Assembly (NCBI RefSeq): GCF_024345995.1
Contig: NZ_JAGQCE010000001.1
Span: forward strand, 248,001-312,000
Reading direction: 5' to 3'
DNA from: Synechococcus sp. Cruz-7E5
GTDB taxonomy: Bacteria > Cyanobacteriota > Cyanobacteriia > PCC-6307 > Cyanobiaceae
DNA length: 64,000 nucleotides
Below are positions 6,820 through 16,621 of this stretch, one piece after another. Positions within the stretch are counted from its first letter, which is position 1. Every line of letters starts with the position of its first letter. Position numbers and translations under genes: made by a program. The notes beneath the pieces were generated by a model. It did not search any database, had not been told where the DNA came from, and saw only the letters and a program-made list of their open reading frames with translations.

Positions 6820-8022
6820 CTAGACAAATTGAGTCTGCTCGCTCTCTTTCAAGATTGAAAAGGTAGATGCTAAAGCTGTAAGTCTATCCGCCGGCTGAAG
6901 ATCATTAGACGTGAGGAATTCGTGTAGAATCTTTGCCAAGCTAGTTCGGTTATGATCGAAGTGATTTGCTTCTGCCATGCTCCATTTAACAGACGCAAGT
7001 ATGTCTTCCACCCCCATCTCCATGAATTCGTTGATGCCAATAGACTTGATTCCGGTAGTTGAGGCCAATTCCCTGGTTCGGTTGTCAATGTGGATGCAAA
7101 GTGACGGCCTGCCAGCTTGTACGCCAAGTGCAACGCCATGATACCTTGGTCCCAACACAAAATCATAGTGCTGCAGGAAGTCAATCCAGCTTATGGCATC
7201 ATAAAAAGAATAGGCATTCTTGCGCATCCAGTGCCTGATGCTGACTAGATTGAATCTGCCACCATAAGCCCCTAAAATACTCTCAACTTTTGGGTTTAGT
7301 TCTTCCTTTATGATTCCACTTGCAAGTGATAGCATCACATCAGGGTGTTGAACAATGTAAGCGCCTCTGGTGTCATCGACAAGCGCAACCAGCCGTTCTT
7401 CAAGTTTACGGGATGCTACATGATAAGGATTTCCTGCGGCAGCCACAATTCGATGGCTTTCAGCTTCAATGTCGTAAGAAGCAATCGTGTTACCTAATCG
7501 CTGATCAGATGATATAAAGAGAGATGGGCATCCCGTGACAACCGAATCATAGCCTATGCTTTCTAAAACCTGTTGAGTATAGTGACCTCGAACGCCTATG
7601 TTTGGGCTTGTACTTGCCCTGAGAGACTTAACAGTACTCAGAAAAGTCTTGGTCCCTGAAGGAACATCTATGCTATCTTCGTAATTTGTAGTTTGGGCTC
7701 CAAGCCCGATTAAAGTTACTGGGAGTGACCATGCGTTCAAGATTTTTGCCCATCCACCGAGATCAACATGGGCTCCAATTTGGTTGGCACAACAGATGAC
7801 GACATGGTCAAATTGCTTTTGAGCCTCAGTGGGGTTCATGCCCCAGCCTATTACCTGTTGACGATCAGCTATGGCAAGCTTTGCCCCAAGTACAAAAGCA
7901 ACATTACCTGTATTGCCTCCAACTGCTGAACTGTACCGCGCAGTCGAACATTCCCATGCCTCAATGTCCTTGAATGAGGAGATGCCTGCTAAATTGTCGA
8001 CAACTGCAAGTCTTTTTGGCAT
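6820..8022 (-). CDS. Polysaccharide pyruvyl transferase family protein
   Basis: A 400-residue protein of the CsaB-like polysaccharide pyruvyl transferase family. Visible pieces are VGGNTGNVAFVLGAKLAI at the N-terminus, LPVTLIGLGAQT, NIGVRGHYTQQVLESIG and VTGCPSLF in the middle, and LQHYDFVLGPRYHGVALG near residue 290, with the conserved R-x-H. Family members move a pyruvyl group from phosphoenolpyruvate to a sugar, giving an acidic ketal on surface polysaccharide. These ketals can anchor S-layer proteins with SLH domains. Composition is AT-rich like the neighbouring GT61 gene. The upstream gene is 75 bases away in the same direction. Confidence 0.82.
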   Translation of the reverse strand: MPKRLAVVDNLAGISSFKDIEAWECSTARYSSAVGGNTGNVAFVLGAKLAIADRQQVIGWGMNPTEAQKQFDHVVICCANQIGAHVDLGGWAKILNAWSLPVTLIGLGAQTTNYEDSIDVPSGTKTFLSTVKSLRASTSPNIGVRGHYTQQVLESIGYDSVVTGCPSLFISSDQRLGNTIASYDIEAESHRIVAAAGNPYHVASRKLEERLVALVDDTRGAYIVQHPDVMLSLASGIIKEELNPKVESILGAYGGRFNLVSIRHWMRKNAYSFYDAISWIDFLQHYDFVLGPRYHGVALGVQAGRPSLCIHIDNRTRELASTTGIKSIGINEFMEMGVEDILASVKWSMAEANHFDHNRTSLAKILHEFLTSNDLQPADRLTALASTFSILKESEQTQFV

Positions 8023-8097
8023 GCTTGGTACCTTTTAGAAGAAGTGGGTTCAGGAGTTAGCTGGAGAATCAAAAAAATGCTGAAGAGACTAATAGGT

Positions 8098-9381
8098 TTA
8101 CAGTAATGCCATATCCTTGGTCGCCTCTTTATTTGCAAGAATCTTGCTGTAGATCGCGTTGTGCGAACTTGAGCAGGTTGTATGAGAAGATGGTGGGGGT
8201 ATGGCATCAAGAAGTTCCTTGTGAGCCAATTGATTACCTACTGAAGAGGCTAGTAGTGTGGCAAGTGAGGTTGGGTTGGAAACCGCAAAGGTATTGCCAC
8301 CTAAACCTGTAACTTTTTCGGCTGTTCCGCCAATATTGCTTGCAAGCACTGGCCGCCGATAAAATAGAGCTTCTTGGATAACTACTGGTGAGTTCTCCCA
8401 CCAGATTGATGGCATCACCAGCCAGTCATTCTCAAGCATCAATGCCTCGATGTCCTGCTGCCGGTAGCTGCCCCGCAGGATAACTCGATCTTTCACTGCT
8501 TGATGAAGTGTGTAAAACTCATCTTGGAAGTCCTGCTGCTGGTGCTCCAGATTGGCGCCGTTAATGTTCACGATAAAATTCCTGACTCCCTGCTCCTGCA
8601 GCAGCGCCACCGCTTGTAGTAGAACCAACACGCCTTTGTAGCGGTTCAGCTGGCCGAAATAGCCAAAACGGTTCAGCTCCGCTGAATAGCTGGCAGAATA
8701 CCCCTCGCGCTTGCTCTCGTCAAAGCTGGCCGGCAGCCCGTTTTCGATCATCACAAAATTTGGATGGTCGATCCCGCAGGCCCTGTATCGATCAATCAGA
8801 AACTGGCTCGGGCTCACCAATGCATCACAGCTCTCCAGAATCGTACGAATGTAGTGACTACGAAGAAACATCTCTTGGGGCGTATGCTCTGGGAAGCACA
8901 GCGAGCAGGCCAACGGTGTGGCTTTGTGGCATAGCTTCAGCTTGCCGGTGGTCACCATCTGTCCGTTGTGCATGCACAGGGCCAGATACTCGTGCAGAGT
9001 AACCACAATCTTGCTCTTCGGACTGATTGTCTGTAACAATGGAATCACATCGATTCCGAAGTGACTGTAGTGCTGCAGATGGATGATGTCTGGCTTGATG
9101 TGATCCAGCAGCCGTTGCAGACTGCGCTTCATCTCTCCGATCGCCACATTCTGAAAGCGGAACCATTCGCAGCTGGTGCCGATCAGGTACTCCCGGTCGG
9201 AGCCCTCCACATTCCGCAGTTCCCCATGGGCCAGCACCCCCTGGCTGGTGTGCATGGCCGCCAGAATCCAGCACTCCGTATCCGGCTGATCCTGCATGGC
9301 CCGGAACAGGGAAAAAGCAGCATTCTCGGCTCCACCCACCGAAAACTGCTCGTGCGCATGAATCAGATACAGAACTCGCAT
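8098..9381 (-). CDS. GT4-family glycosyltransferase
   Basis: A 427-residue GT-B fold glycosyltransferase. The N-terminal domain begins RVLYLIHAHEQFSVGGAENA, the usual GT4 glycine loop. The C-terminal donor domain shows YFGQLNRYKGVLVLLQAVAL and SIWWENSPVVIQEALFYRRP with RPVLASNIGGTAEKV, the E-x7-E region that binds the nucleotide sugar. A cysteine pair (LACSLCFP) and HEYLALC in the acceptor domain resemble a GT4 subset of surface-glycan clusters. The last 35 residues are Ser/His/Cys-rich and unusual, and a late frameshift is possible. The start is only 2 bases after the stop of the large GT2 gene, so they are co-transcribed. Confidence 0.85.
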   Translation of the reverse strand: MRVLYLIHAHEQFSVGGAENAAFSLFRAMQDQPDTECWILAAMHTSQGVLAHGELRNVEGSDREYLIGTSCEWFRFQNVAIGEMKRSLQRLLDHIKPDIIHLQHYSHFGIDVIPLLQTISPKSKIVVTLHEYLALCMHNGQMVTTGKLKLCHKATPLACSLCFPEHTPQEMFLRSHYIRTILESCDALVSPSQFLIDRYRACGIDHPNFVMIENGLPASFDESKREGYSASYSAELNRFGYFGQLNRYKGVLVLLQAVALLQEQGVRNFIVNINGANLEHQQQDFQDEFYTLHQAVKDRVILRGSYRQQDIEALMLENDWLVMPSIWWENSPVVIQEALFYRRPVLASNIGGTAEKVTGLGGNTFAVSNPTSLATLLASSVGNQLAHKELLDAIPPPSSHTTCSSSHNAIYSKILANKEATKDMALL

Positions 9382-9383
9382 GG

Positions 9384-11645
9384 CTATCCCATCGCCTCCA
9401 GCCGTGATCGTTTTAGCAGCTCGATTGCGCCGCCCCAGCGTTCCTGCTGGGTCAACGCATTCAGCGCCACCACCTTGGTCTTGAGGAGATCGTTGCTCTC
9501 CCCGTGGCCCACGCTCTGCCTCTCCAGGTGGTAAAAGCTGGCCTCCAGATCCACCAGCACCGGCAGCCCCATCGCCCGGATCCGCAGGCAGAGATCACTG
9601 TCTTCGAAATCACCGATCACGAAGTCAGTGCTCAGCCCGCCCAGCTCCCGGAACAGCTCGGTGCTCAGCATCAGGCAGGCCGCAGTGGCGGCTTCCACTT
9701 CCTGCAGGCAGGCTCGCTCGTCCTCGGCAAAACCAAGATTCAACCCTTTCATCGGATGCTCGTTGAGCCACACATCACTGAGACAGCCGGGCAGATCATC
9801 CTGCCGCACAAACTCCATGCCGGCATGTTGAATGCCACCATTATCAAACAACAACCGTGCCCCCAGCGCTCCCACCATGCCGCGGTGCTGTTGGAAGGCA
9901 CGCAGCAGGATCGCGAAACTTTCCTGCCGCTCGGGCAGCACATCGGAGTTCAGCAGCAGGAGCGTGTCGCCTCGCGCCTGCCGGCTGCCCACATTGTTGG
10001 CACCGGCATAGCCCAGGTTGGTGGCATTGATCACCGTTTCGAACGGCATCCGATAGAGCGTGTGGCAGCGTCTGGCCAGGGCTTCGAAGGTCTGCTTCAG
10101 GCGTGGATCATCGAGCACATAAATCAGTTGATAGCGCAGGGCTTCATCGCCTCCCCGGCGCAGCCAGGCATTGAACCAGTTCAGCTGGTATTCCATGAAA
10201 TCGATCCGCCCGTAGAGGGGCACCACGATGCTCAGCTCCGGTTGCTCCGGCACTGGTCCGTAGCGCTTCAGCGTTGGAGGGCATTCCATCTTCCGGCGCA
10301 GCTGATCACTCCAGGCAGCCCGCAGCTTCACGGCCGCTTCAGGAGCCAGCAGCTCGCAGCGATCACTGAACAGCGTGTCCACCGAGTGCTTCATCTCTGC
10401 GGTGGTGAGCTCACTGCTCACCGGCTGACGCCGCACCAGAAACTGTTCTCCGTTGCGGAGCACCACGAACAGCTCCATGCCTTCACCATGTGAAGACACC
10501 ATCCGTTCGTCTTCTCCCCGCACCAGGGTCAGCCTGAAGCCGGCTTCGTAGCCTGCGGAACATCCGCAACGTGCCATCTGATCCGCCAGGTCGGCCCGGG
10601 ATTGGTACTTGGCGGTCCCCAGATTCAGCCGCTGAACGCGTGTGCCCTGGATCAGGCAGAGATGCTCGAGCTGATTCCCGGGATCGATGATCCAGCCCTG
10701 CAGGTTCTGTAGGGTTCCGCAGCTGCTGAGCTGAATGGCGTCGAGAGCCATGATGAAGCCGCTGCTCTCGCTCCGATCCGCGATATGGCTGAGTTGGTTG
10801 CGGGGATTCTCCTCCAACCACTGCAGGGTCGACAGCACCCGGCCCAGCAGATCAACTTCCGAGCTGATCGTGCTCTGCAAAGGGGATTGCCTCAACCCCT
10901 CCAGCGCCTCCAGCGCTTTCTCCCCTTCCCCACAAGCCAGATGCACCCAGGCCAATGAAAGCTTGGCGTGGAAGGCCACCTGCTCACGGGCCTCCTGCAG
11001 CGGGCTGGGGCCGTCCTCCTCGGCCACGGCGCCCGCATCGGCCAGGGCTTGCAGGGATTGACGGGTGTGCTCAATCTGTCCGAGCGAGGCTGCGCTGCGC
11101 AGACCATAGAGACTCGCCCAGGGGGCCAGTTCTGCTCCCTCCGGATGGTTGCTCACCTGCTCCAGCAGGGCGATGGCCACTCGATGCCGACTCTTCTCGT
11201 GGCACCAGTGGCCGAATTGGTAGAGCGAGAGGGGTTCGAGCTCGGCGCACCACTCCCCCACCAAGCTGTGATCAAGGCTGCGGACAGCGGCGTCATAGTT
11301 CTGCTCACGCACCTGCTCAAGCCAGTGGTTGCGGTGCTCCCGCAGGGCCGTGCCAAACCGCTCACTGCCGTGGCTGGCAAAGGAACGGCGCAGCGGCCGT
11401 GGCCGATCAAGATCGATCGTGGCAACTGCTCTTGGAGCAGGTCGTGCAGGAGGGGGCTTCAACCCATTGGTTGAGACCTGCGTCCTGGTTGGCGGCTGCT
11501 GGAGCGGTGGGGAGAGCGGCCCATTCGCCTCATTGGTGTTGGCCAGCAGCGCAGCCAGTGCCGACCAGATCGCGGTGTTGCGCGGATCTTGCAGCAGTTG
11601 ATGTTGCAAGTGGGCGAGTTCAGAGCGGGTGTTCACCACTGGCAT
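9384..11645 (-). CDS. Large GT2-family glycosyltransferase with helical N-terminus
   Basis: A 753-residue protein. The N-terminal 270 residues are helical and TPR-like with a Pro-rich opening. Residues about 290-420 form an unassigned domain. From about 470 a GT2 catalytic domain follows: SIVVPLYGR, NATNLGYAGANNVGSRQARG, LLLLNSDVLP (the D-x-D equivalent) and FVIGDFEDSDLCLRIRAMG near the end. GT2 enzymes invert at the sugar and act at the cytoplasmic face of the membrane. Its ATG shares one base with the stop of the upstream methyltransferase gene (TGATG), and the GT4 gene follows after 2 bases, so the three form a tight unit. Confidence 0.85.
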   Translation of the reverse strand: MPVVNTRSELAHLQHQLLQDPRNTAIWSALAALLANTNEANGPLSPPLQQPPTRTQVSTNGLKPPPARPAPRAVATIDLDRPRPLRRSFASHGSERFGTALREHRNHWLEQVREQNYDAAVRSLDHSLVGEWCAELEPLSLYQFGHWCHEKSRHRVAIALLEQVSNHPEGAELAPWASLYGLRSAASLGQIEHTRQSLQALADAGAVAEEDGPSPLQEAREQVAFHAKLSLAWVHLACGEGEKALEALEGLRQSPLQSTISSEVDLLGRVLSTLQWLEENPRNQLSHIADRSESSGFIMALDAIQLSSCGTLQNLQGWIIDPGNQLEHLCLIQGTRVQRLNLGTAKYQSRADLADQMARCGCSAGYEAGFRLTLVRGEDERMVSSHGEGMELFVVLRNGEQFLVRRQPVSSELTTAEMKHSVDTLFSDRCELLAPEAAVKLRAAWSDQLRRKMECPPTLKRYGPVPEQPELSIVVPLYGRIDFMEYQLNWFNAWLRRGGDEALRYQLIYVLDDPRLKQTFEALARRCHTLYRMPFETVINATNLGYAGANNVGSRQARGDTLLLLNSDVLPERQESFAILLRAFQQHRGMVGALGARLLFDNGGIQHAGMEFVRQDDLPGCLSDVWLNEHPMKGLNLGFAEDERACLQEVEAATAACLMLSTELFRELGGLSTDFVIGDFEDSDLCLRIRAMGLPVLVDLEASFYHLERQSVGHGESNDLLKTKVVALNALTQQERWGGAIELLKRSRLEAMG

Positions 11646-12535
11646 CAGCGTTGCGCCTCCAGCACCAGCACTCCGGGGATGTCATGCCCCAGCACCCCAT
11701 GCTTCCAGCTGACGATGTGATGCACGGCTGAGGAGCGGAACCCTGCCTCGCTGAGCTGATCGAGCAGATCCCAGCCAGGAATCTGGAACACCACGGCTCC
11801 TTCCTCTGGTCGAAGGGGATCTCCATGGAAATCAGGCTCACCCAGAAACTGGATCCTGCCGCTGGCGGCCTCTCTCCTTGCCTTGGTAATGGTGGAAAAC
11901 TGGCCCAGCGCCAGCGGGCAGGTGGCCACCAGCCGCCCCCCCGGGCGGAGCACCCGGGCGATTTCAGCCAGAGCCTTGGGCAAGTTCTCAATGTGCTCGA
12001 ACACCTCGCTGGTGATCACAAGATCGAAACTCCGATCAGCGAAATTCAAAGCCTCAAGATTCTGATTAACAATGTCTCCCCAGACAGCCTCACCATCGGG
12101 CACTCCATCAAGAAATTCACTGAGGGTGATACCGGGAACCAGCTGCTTGAGGCGCAGGGCAAATCCAGAGATGGCTTCAGCCAGATAAATCGCTTGCTCC
12201 CTGAGTGTCTCAAGACCACCGAGGCAGTCCTCCAGCACAAGTAGAATCGCCCGATTGCGTGAAAGGCATCCCCTAGCATGCAATGACTCCCGATAGTTCG
12301 GAGCCAAAATACTGAGTTCCTCTGGTGTAATATGCTCTGCCGTGAGCGGCTCGATGATTCCCAGTTTTTGGATCACTTCGATGCAGGAAGGTACGTAGCC
12401 TGCCTGGCTCAGCAACTCGGGGATCAGGGGTTGAAATTGCTCGAATGCGGTGAATCGCTCATGCTGATGGTGCAATCTCAGGCAATGATCACTCGGGATA
12501 AAGCATGACGTGGACGCAGGGTTTGAGACAGCCAC
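11645..12535 (-). CDS. Class I SAM-dependent methyltransferase
   Basis: A 296-residue protein with the methyltransferase pattern DIVNQNLEALNFADRSFDLV, TSEVFEHIENLPKALAEIAR and VLRPGGRLVATCPL. The glycine-rich SAM loop is not the usual D-x-G-x-G-x-G; the equivalent region reads IYLAEAISGFALRLKQLVPG, as in a branch of methyltransferases found in polysaccharide clusters. It probably methylates a sugar or an assembled glycan. It heads the three-gene unit with the large GT2 and the GT4 gene. The 282 bases upstream (12536-12817) separate it from the FkbM gene; I see no gene there. Confidence 0.75.
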   Translation of the reverse strand: MAVSNPASTSCFIPSDHCLRLHHQHERFTAFEQFQPLIPELLSQAGYVPSCIEVIQKLGIIEPLTAEHITPEELSILAPNYRESLHARGCLSRNRAILLVLEDCLGGLETLREQAIYLAEAISGFALRLKQLVPGITLSEFLDGVPDGEAVWGDIVNQNLEALNFADRSFDLVITSEVFEHIENLPKALAEIARVLRPGGRLVATCPLALGQFSTITKARREAASGRIQFLGEPDFHGDPLRPEEGAVVFQIPGWDLLDQLSEAGFRSSAVHHIVSWKHGVLGHDIPGVLVLEAQR

Positions 12536-12817
12536 TGAAGCAACTTACAGCGATTGAGCAGAGGATGGGGGAACTGTACTCAGTATGGGGAGTCCAAAAT
12601 CTGGAGAGACGCCCCATGTGCAGTGGCACTGCTGAATGCTTTCACCCGTGATCCTAAGGCGACGTAGTGCTTGTTACAGCAAGCATGTTCGCTGCTTGGA
12701 TGCGGACCTGCCCCCCGTGTGTTAAGCAACACGAGGGATACTCGTCCCGTCCATCTGGTCGCACCCTTTCGCCTCCCGGCGCTGATCCCGATCCAGGCCG
12801 CTGAGGCCTGGCGCCGA

Positions 12818-13546
12818 TCAGGCCTTGAGGCAGGCCTCCGCCGCGGAACGGTGAATCCACACCACATCAGCGCGCGCCAGGAACGGCAGGTCATCAGAGG
12901 CCTGGTTCGTGAAGCGGAACAGCTCATAGCCATAGCCGCGCAGCAAGGCATCCACCTGGACCCAGGGCTGCAGGAACGAAGCCGTGGGAGCTGTGCTCGA
13001 TACGGAGCACTCCACCTGCACGAAGTCAACAGCACCGATGGCGAGCATGGGCTCGAATCCCCGCAGCACCTCCAGATCATGACCTTCGCAGTCGATCTTG
13101 AGGAAGTGGATCCTGTTGATGCCGTGACGTTGGCAGAAGCCGGCCCCGGTGCACAGAGGGACAGATTCGGTTGGTGGCCCGCCTATGGCCGGCTTGGTCT
13201 CAGCTGAGGGGGAAGCCATCACCAGATGGTTCACCGTCACATCCGGCTCTGCGGTGATCATGCCTTGGCCATCAGTGGAGCTGAGGGCCAGCCGGCTGAT
13301 CAGCGTGCGTTCCTCACAAAAAATCGGGAATTTACTTAAATTGGTGTAGCACTCGGCATGGATAGAGGCCACTGGCTCGAACAAATAATAGTGAGCCTGC
13401 GGGTAGTGCTGCAGAAAGAGATAGGTGAACCAGCCGTGGTTGGCACCCACATCGAACACCACATCCATTGCTGCCATCGGCAGGCGCTCCTGGATGTAGG
13501 CGGCAATGCTGTCTTCCAGGTCAGAGCGGTGGAGAGCAACGGACAT
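12818..13546 (-). CDS. FkbM-family methyltransferase
   Basis: A 242-residue FkbM-type SAM methyltransferase. The SAM motif is DVVFDVGANHGWFTYLFLQH (about residues 28-47), followed by YLFEPVASIHAECYTNL. The later strand INRIHFLKIDCEGHDLEVLRGF is the family's diagnostic motif. FkbM-like enzymes O-methylate sugars or other hydroxyls, and in cyanobacterial glycan loci they commonly cap surface polysaccharides. It stands alone between gaps of 282 and 118 bases but in the same direction as its neighbours. Confidence 0.85.
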   Translation of the reverse strand: MSVALHRSDLEDSIAAYIQERLPMAAMDVVFDVGANHGWFTYLFLQHYPQAHYYLFEPVASIHAECYTNLSKFPIFCEERTLISRLALSSTDGQGMITAEPDVTVNHLVMASPSAETKPAIGGPPTESVPLCTGAGFCQRHGINRIHFLKIDCEGHDLEVLRGFEPMLAIGAVDFVQVECSVSSTAPTASFLQPWVQVDALLRGYGYELFRFTNQASDDLPFLARADVVWIHRSAAEACLKA

Positions 13547-13664
13547 CAGGCCACCATGGCAGGTGCAGATTCATCAAGCCAAGTTTATTCTAACAGTGAC
13601 AGCAAAATAGCCAGCAGAAACAGCTGCTTTCAGCACTCCGCAAACGTGGAGTTCCGCGCCGTCG

Positions 13665-14840
13665 TCAGCGCTGAGCCATCAGTTCGAGCACCTGATCCAC
13701 CGTCACGGTCATGTCGGGATAGTTGGGGCCCTGATCGGTCACTTGCTCATCCCCCACCACGATGCTGTGATCAATGCCCAACCGGGAGCTGATCAGCGCA
13801 AAGGCCGGCGTGCCATTGCCTGCAGCCATCAGTTCCATGGCCCTGATCGGGGCCCGCTGCCGAAACATCAGCAGGGTGAAGGCCGCTCCATGGGGGCCGA
13901 TCACCTGCTCGTGGCGGCTGATCAGCTGGGCCTGCTCGCGTACGGACAGTGTGCCGATCGACTCCACCACCTGCAGCCTCGGAGAGTGGCGTTGCAGCCG
14001 CTCGAGCAGCTCGGCCTCGTTCAGCACCCGCCTCCGGCTGCGACGGGCCAGGTACAGCACACTTCCCTCAGCTGCCTCCAGATCCCCTGGCAGGGCCAGC
14101 AGATCGCGCAGGAACGCCATCGCCCAGGCCGAACAGCGCTGCAAGGGATGCCGGTGCAGAGCCCGCCTCACATAGAACAGCCGCTTCACCCTCAGGCACT
14201 GGCCCGGCTCCAACCAGTGGAAGCGGTGTCCATGCAGTTCCTGCGCCATGGCCAGCAGCTCCTGCTGAAACCGCTGCCCGGGCTGACCCACCAGCACAGC
14301 CATGGCACGGCGGCAGTCGGCCGCCAGAGCCAGCAGGCTGAGCTCATCGCAGATGAAATGGCAGAAATTGCTGGGGTCGATGTCGCTGGTGGCCACGAAC
14401 AGCTCGTCGAGCTCTCCCACCACTTGCTCCGCAGCAGGGTCGGCGAACGGGGCCCCCAGCAGAGGGGCGTAGGCGCTGCTTCCATCGGCCACCAGGCCGC
14501 CGTCCGTTCGGATCAGGTGAAACCCCATCCAGTTCTCGACGGTGGCGTTCTCCAGCAGGGCCACCTCCACCCGTGGTGGATCAAGCAGCACGGTTTCGGT
14601 GGCCAGCGGAAAATGCAGCCGCTCGGGCGTGGGGCAGCGCAGCCGGTAGCTCAGATCGATCGGGGTGCTGCGCACAAGCACGGTGGGCCCTGCCGCGGCA
14701 GCAGGCGCTGGTGCCAGACCCATCGCTTGGACGGCTTCGGCCGAGGCCTTGTCGGCTGCATCACCCCAGATGACCCCATCAAGCCCGTAGTGGTGATGGC
14801 AAGCCAGCAAACCTCCCAGCAAGTGCGCTCGACGATTCAC
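13665..14840 (-). CDS. GT61-family (DUF563) glycosyltransferase, high-GC copy
   Basis: A 391-residue DUF563/GT61 protein. The family core is DPSNFCHFICDELSLLALAA (about residue 155), LYLARRSRRRVLNEAELLER and RHEQVIGPHGAAFTLLMFRQ near residue 310, the conserved G-x-H-G-A step. Its overall plan matches the GT61 gene at 5405-6514 but the sequence is remote and the composition is GC-rich, like the host backbone. The two are therefore not a recent duplication. It lies 59 bases downstream of the paralogous pair of unknown genes. Donor and acceptor are unknown. Confidence 0.75.
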   Translation of the reverse strand: MNRRAHLLGGLLACHHHYGLDGVIWGDAADKASAEAVQAMGLAPAPAAAAGPTVLVRSTPIDLSYRLRCPTPERLHFPLATETVLLDPPRVEVALLENATVENWMGFHLIRTDGGLVADGSSAYAPLLGAPFADPAAEQVVGELDELFVATSDIDPSNFCHFICDELSLLALAADCRRAMAVLVGQPGQRFQQELLAMAQELHGHRFHWLEPGQCLRVKRLFYVRRALHRHPLQRCSAWAMAFLRDLLALPGDLEAAEGSVLYLARRSRRRVLNEAELLERLQRHSPRLQVVESIGTLSVREQAQLISRHEQVIGPHGAAFTLLMFRQRAPIRAMELMAAGNGTPAFALISSRLGIDHSIVVGDEQVTDQGPNYPDMTVTVDQVLELMAQR

Positions 14841-14899
14841 AGGATCGCCGGCCGGCTGATCGGATCAGACCATTCTGCAACACAAGCATCTAGGGCTGC

Positions 14900-16618
14900 T
14901 CAGCCCAGCAGCTCCACCAGATCGTGTCTCGCCGCCAGTGCCAGGCCTCGGATACCGTGCCGCAGTTGCAGCTCAAGCAGCAGGGGCAACCGCAGGGGGC
15001 CGCAGCTGGCCACCACCCAGTCAATCGGCTGCTGCCTGTGCAGGCCAAGGATCTGATCCACCAGAGCGGCCAACGCCTCTTCGTAGCCAAGGCCAACGGG
15101 CGGCTCGAGCAGGTGCAGTGGCTCCCGTTTCAATCGCCGGCGCAGGCCATCCGCACCGTTCGTCACCACCACCACATGGCGCTCGGCCAGCAAGGCACTC
15201 AGCTGCGTCCGGGTTGGAGGCTCCACCAGCTCCGGCCTGCGGCCCGACCCCTCGCTGAGGGCCTGCAGCAGGGGAAGCACGAACCAGTCGGCGCTGTCGT
15301 CGGAGCTCCACAGCACCGCCTCGCCCCACAGGGCAGCCATCATCAAAGGTCCGAGCACCCCATCCGCCCAGCGGCGGCACACCTCCGCCGCAGGCAGGTC
15401 CCCAGTGCCAGCCCCGGGAAAGCCCGCCTCAAACAGGCGACCCAGACTTTCAACAGGGTCAGTCGGATCGAACCACCAGGCCGGGTTCCGGGGAAACGCC
15501 TCGCCCCCCTGGCGCAGGGTGCTCAGCCGGAGCAGCACCGGATCGATCACCGGCTCCTGCCTCACCAGAGCTCTCACGGCCGCCAGCTCCAGCGGTTCCA
15601 GCTCCACCAGCAACTTGAACGATGTCGGCTCGAGTGGGGGCAAGCTGCTGTGCTCCTGCCAGGGACTGCCCACTCCCGCATGGCGATGCCACACCGCGGC
15701 GGCATAGCGAAACCGAGCGAAGCACTCCGGCTCGAGCCCGGAGCCGGCGATCCAGAGCACGGACAGAGAACGGAGCATTCCCTCAAGAGCCGGCTCCAAC
15801 AGGGGCTTCTGGGCAGTAGGCGCCCCGGCCAGAGAGTCCCGAACCCCGCTGAAAAAAGCGCTCACCACCCGGTCGAGGCCAGCCTCATCCCCGTCTGCAA
15901 GCCAGGGGTGGAGGTTCAGCTCCAGGCAGCCATCGCGCCAGGCCACGGCCTCCTCCCCCGGCAGCGCCACCAGGGCGAGCTGCCGCAGTAGCTGGCGAGC
16001 CCCGGCGGGGGGGCCATCCCGCCATAGCCGTGAGGCCGTGGCGGCCAGCTCGGAATTGGACGGCCGGCTGTGGTTCTCGGACCTGGCCACTGGGGCCGGA
16101 ACCACAGCGCGAAGCGCCTCAACCTCAGCCAGCACCCAGGCGGGGCATGGATCCAGCAACACAGCCAGACGCTCGTGCAGCTCCAGGGAGGACGCCGCGG
16201 CTCGAGCCAGCAGATCCTGCGCCCAACCCGGCTCAGTCAGGAACGACTTCCAGAACGCAGCTCCGTCCTGCACCACCTGCTGCTCCAGCACCGGCAGCCA
16301 GTCCGGCGGGCTGACCGGCAGGTGCTGGTGATCAACAAGGATGCGACTCAGTTCCAGGCAGAGTTCAGCCCGCCGGGGCTGCTCCAGCGGCTGGGGGCTG
16401 TTCGTGTTCACCACCCCGTGGATCGCGATGGTCAGATCGTTCACGAGTTCCCCGTAGAAGCGGTGCAACTCGCCAGCGCGGTCGGAATCCCCGGGAGCCA
16501 GGCTGCCCAGCAGATCTCTCGCTCCCTTCTGCAACTCCAGCGCCGCACTCCAGTCACGCCGGCCGATGGCCTGCCGACTCCCCGTGAGGCTCTCGAGAAA
16601 GGTGGCTTCCGCCGCCAC
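14900..16618 (-). CDS. Unknown protein, paralogue of the next gene; GT-D-like C-terminus
   Basis: A 572-residue protein with no family I can name. It is a clear paralogue of the gene at 16622-18679. Shared landmarks include PPDWLPVLEQQVVQDGAAFW, LDPCPAWV, the W-W-F-x-P-x-D-P-V-E-x-L segment, R-R-W-A-D-G-V near residue 414 and the final VVASCGPLRLPLLLELQLRH near 536. The last two resemble the R-x-G-D-G-E and aG-x-x-x-x-P-L steps of GT-D fold sugar transferases, but the catalytic Glu position is Val here, so the link is weak. It lacks the acidic Pro-rich linker of its partner. No signal peptide or membrane segment is evident. It lies 3 bases after its paralogue, so they are co-transcribed. Confidence 0.6.
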   Translation of the reverse strand: MAAEATFLESLTGSRQAIGRRDWSAALELQKGARDLLGSLAPGDSDRAGELHRFYGELVNDLTIAIHGVVNTNSPQPLEQPRRAELCLELSRILVDHQHLPVSPPDWLPVLEQQVVQDGAAFWKSFLTEPGWAQDLLARAAASSLELHERLAVLLDPCPAWVLAEVEALRAVVPAPVARSENHSRPSNSELAATASRLWRDGPPAGARQLLRQLALVALPGEEAVAWRDGCLELNLHPWLADGDEAGLDRVVSAFFSGVRDSLAGAPTAQKPLLEPALEGMLRSLSVLWIAGSGLEPECFARFRYAAAVWHRHAGVGSPWQEHSSLPPLEPTSFKLLVELEPLELAAVRALVRQEPVIDPVLLRLSTLRQGGEAFPRNPAWWFDPTDPVESLGRLFEAGFPGAGTGDLPAAEVCRRWADGVLGPLMMAALWGEAVLWSSDDSADWFVLPLLQALSEGSGRRPELVEPPTRTQLSALLAERHVVVVTNGADGLRRRLKREPLHLLEPPVGLGYEEALAALVDQILGLHRQQPIDWVVASCGPLRLPLLLELQLRHGIRGLALAARHDLVELLG

Positions 16619-16621
16619 GGC

